From Clostridia bacterium (GTDB lineage: Bacteria > Bacillota > Clostridia > Oscillospirales > Acutalibacteraceae): a stretch of 7,559 bases of DNA. Position numbers and translations under genes: made by a program. Where the stretch lies: assembly GCA_017552845.1 (NCBI GenBank), contig JAFZOE010000353.1:1-7559 (forward strand). Reading direction: 5' to 3'. Positions 5,846 through 7,559 of this stretch are shown here, piece after piece (the stretch's first letter is position 1; the number at the start of each line of letters is the position of its first letter). The notes beneath the pieces are model-generated. The model did no database searches and was not told the origin of the DNA. It saw only the letters and a list, made by a program, of their open reading frames with translations.

Positions 5846-7300
5846 ATGTCAGAGGAAATAATCCGCAACGGCGAAGCAATTCCCGAAGACAAAAAATATG
5901 TCCGCACAGGCAACCTTATCGCATATTCCGTCGGTCTGGCGGGCCAGAATATTTCTTACGGCTATATTTCAGGCTGGCTGTTTTACTACCTTGAATATGT
6001 CCGCGGAATCTCGCCGAAGCTTTCGGGCGTGATTACGGGCGTTTCGAGAATCTGGGATTCAATCAACGACCCGATAGTCGGAGCCATGGTGGATAAACAC
6101 AGATTCAGAAACGGCGAAAAGCTCCGGCCGCTGAATCTCATTACTCCGCCGATAATCGGCCTGCTCGCAGTCCTGATGTTCCTGCCGTATAATATAAGCA
6201 ACGCGGGATTCATAGCAATTGTCTGCGCAGCATATCTGCTATGGGATTTATTCTATTCATTCCAGGATGTCGCCCTCTGGGGTATGGTAGCTGTCTCCTC
6301 CCCGCATTCGCAGGAAAGAGGCCGCGTTTCACAATGGGTTTCGATAGGCGCGGGCGCCGGCGGAACCATAGCGTCGCTCTTCCCGATGATAAGAGGATTC
6401 GTTGAAAGCACAGGAATGTCAACCATCCATGTATTTGCGCTTTTTGCCGTTATATTCGCATTCGGCGGCGAGCTGATTTCAATGTTTGCCCACAGGATGC
6501 GCGAGGAGGTTGAAACAGAGCAGAGCAAGGAGAGCCTGCTTGAGGCGATATTTGTTCTCAGGCACAACCGCACACTGCTTCTGATTTCAGCCGCAAGATA
6601 TTTCAAGGATATTACATTTACAATACTCCCCTGGGTCTATTTCTTTGAAAGCAGAGAGTTTTACGATCTCGGCTTCGCAAAGATTGCCTACGGCAATATG
6701 CAGGTTATATATACCTTTGCTTCGGGCGCGGCAGGCGCAGTGGCAATGCTGTTTGCTACAAAAATGGCAAAGAAATTCGGCGGAATGAAAAAACTTCTGA
6801 TAGTTTCCCAGCTGAGCAACATAGCCTGCAGAATAGCATCATTCTTCATAGGATTCAACACCCCCGGTCAGATTATCTCAACAATCCTGATTATGAGCAT
6901 AGCGAGTATTCCGATGAATTCAATGGATATTGCTCACAGATCCCTGACCGCGGATTCAATAGATTATGTTGAATACAAGACCGGAAAGAGAACGGAAGGC
7001 ATCTCTTTCTCCATGCAGAATTTCATATCAAAGCTCTCATCGGCAACGGTCCAGCTGATAAACGGCTGGGTGCTCTCCTGGCTCGGTCACGATTCGAAGC
7101 GCAAGAATTTCGATCAGAATCCGACATATATGAAATGGCAGTGGCCGATATTCATGCTCGGCCCGGTAATCGGCGCGGTTCTCTATACGATAATCATTTC
7201 ATTTGTCAGGGACGATGACGATGAGAAAATGAAGGTTGAGGCGGAATTGCTCGAGCGGCGCAAAGCCGCGGAAGAAAAGGCGGAAATACTCAATTCATAA
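5846..7300 (+). CDS. GPH-family (MelB-like) sugar:cation symporter, second of a tandem pair
   Basis: This second 12-helix GPH symporter (484 residues) begins 14 bases after the first. It differs strongly from its neighbour, so it is not a recent duplicate. RIWDSINDP at 68-76 supplies Asp 71 and Asp 75, equivalent to MelB Asp 55/59, and an Asp is kept at the MelB Asp 124 position (QDVALW, Asp 141), unlike in the first symporter. The C-half signature is canonical: TADSIDYVEYKTGKRTEG at about 368-385, then a FISKL segment. The polar loop near 215-232 separates the halves, and the protein ends in a charged helical tail with an acidic RDDDDE run at 455-460 followed by Glu/Lys/Arg-rich sequence to the end. 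The start has only a modest AGGGTG (5835-5840), so translation may partly depend on coupling to the upstream gene. The substrate is unknown; sugars, sugar acids or glycosides are plausible from the family. Confidence 0.9.
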   Translation: MSEEIIRNGEAIPEDKKYVRTGNLIAYSVGLAGQNISYGYISGWLFYYLEYVRGISPKLSGVITGVSRIWDSINDPIVGAMVDKHRFRNGEKLRPLNLITPPIIGLLAVLMFLPYNISNAGFIAIVCAAYLLWDLFYSFQDVALWGMVAVSSPHSQERGRVSQWVSIGAGAGGTIASLFPMIRGFVESTGMSTIHVFALFAVIFAFGGELISMFAHRMREEVETEQSKESLLEAIFVLRHNRTLLLISAARYFKDITFTILPWVYFFESREFYDLGFAKIAYGNMQVIYTFASGAAGAVAMLFATKMAKKFGGMKKLLIVSQLSNIACRIASFFIGFNTPGQIISTILIMSIASIPMNSMDIAHRSLTADSIDYVEYKTGKRTEGISFSMQNFISKLSSATVQLINGWVLSWLGHDSKRKNFDQNPTYMKWQWPIFMLGPVIGAVLYTIIISFVRDDDDEKMKVEAELLERRKAAEEKAEILNS

Positions 7301-7312
7301 GAGGAAACAACT

Positions 7313-7559
7313 ATGCTTGAAACCAATACCCTGCTCTCTCTTGAGCATACTATTGCCGCGGATTATCTCTCCGGTTTCGCGCATCCGTGGGAGGCGCTTC
7401 CGGGAATAAAGGATGAAGTAATCAGGCTCGGCGAAGCGCTTGACAAAAGCGAATTTGACGAGATTTCTCCGCAGGTCTGGGTGCATAAATCGGTCAGGAT
7501 TGCGCCGACCGCATCCATAGGCGCGCCCTGCATTATCGGGGCAAACACCGAAGTCCGCC
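7313..7559 (+). CDS. Left-handed beta-helix (hexapeptide-repeat) protein, N-terminal part (3' end outside window)
   Basis: The frame is open to the window edge; 82 residues are visible. The N-terminal ~50 residues are helical, with FAHPWEALPGIKDEV at about 22-36, and are followed by the start of imperfect hexapeptide turns (VWVHKSVRIAPTASIGAPC and IIGANTEVR, about 55-82), as in left-handed beta-helix acyltransferase-like proteins. From memory, clostridial proteins with this HPWEALPGI-type N-terminus are often labelled UDP-N-acetylglucosamine pyrophosphorylase or sugar-phosphate nucleotidyltransferase-like, but no nucleotidyltransferase domain is visible, so I would not assign that reaction. 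The start has a GAGGA site at 7301-7305, seven bases before ATG, and a 12-base gap from the symporter, placing it in the same operon. It may act on a sugar or sugar nucleotide, but that rests on family and context only. Confidence 0.78.
   Translation, partial: MLETNTLLSLEHTIAADYLSGFAHPWEALPGIKDEVIRLGEALDKSEFDEISPQVWVHKSVRIAPTASIGAPCIIGANTEVR

Noticed and set aside
1..7559. CRISPR array, tRNA, insertion sequence or phage/defence genes
   Set aside because: No spaced direct repeats, no tRNA-like cloverleaf sequence, no transposase or integrase motifs, and no terminal inverted repeats were seen on either strand.

Overview
The window looks like a piece of a chromosome from an anaerobic gut-type Clostridia, most likely the Oscillospiraceae/Ruminococcaceae. 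This is inferred from protein style, not from a marker gene. The support is an adjacent serC-serA pair with a short-tailed SerA, a lipoprotein with a Thr/Glu-rich linker, an Mbeg1-like (DUF2974) hydrolase, two GPH-type sugar symporters, strong purine-rich Shine-Dalgarno sites and TTGNNN/TATAAT promoters. No mobile element, CRISPR array, tRNA, rRNA or phage gene is visible.

Left part (1-2722, + strand): the 3' half of serC, then serA 24 bases downstream, then a secreted lipoprotein of unknown function 19 bases after serA. A strong hairpin at 2687-2722 closes this unit. SerA oxidises 3-phosphoglycerate and SerC transaminates the product to phosphoserine, so together they supply the first two steps of serine synthesis. 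The phosphatase SerB is not in the window. The SerA C-terminal ACT-like domain is short and seems to have lost the serine-binding asparagines of the E. coli enzyme.

Middle (2731-3184): a small convergent gene on the - strand encodes a zinc-ribbon protein with a charged helix and a glycine/alanine-rich C-terminal segment. It has a near-consensus promoter and shares a 118-base AT-rich intergenic region with the divergent rightward operon.

Right part (3185-7559, + strand): a tightly packed likely operon with 12-14 base gaps. It encodes an Mbeg1-like alpha/beta hydrolase, two different GPH-family 12-helix symporters in tandem, and the start of a left-handed beta-helix (hexapeptide-repeat) protein cut by the window edge. 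No glycosidase, sugar kinase or local regulator accompanies the two symporters here, so their substrate cannot be read from context.

Most of the window is ordinary core and accessory metabolism. I see no clear new defence or mobile system. The points most worth a second look are the hydrolase/two-symporter/beta-helix operon, the divergent motifs of the first symporter, the altered SerA regulatory domain, and the two uncharacterised small or secreted proteins.
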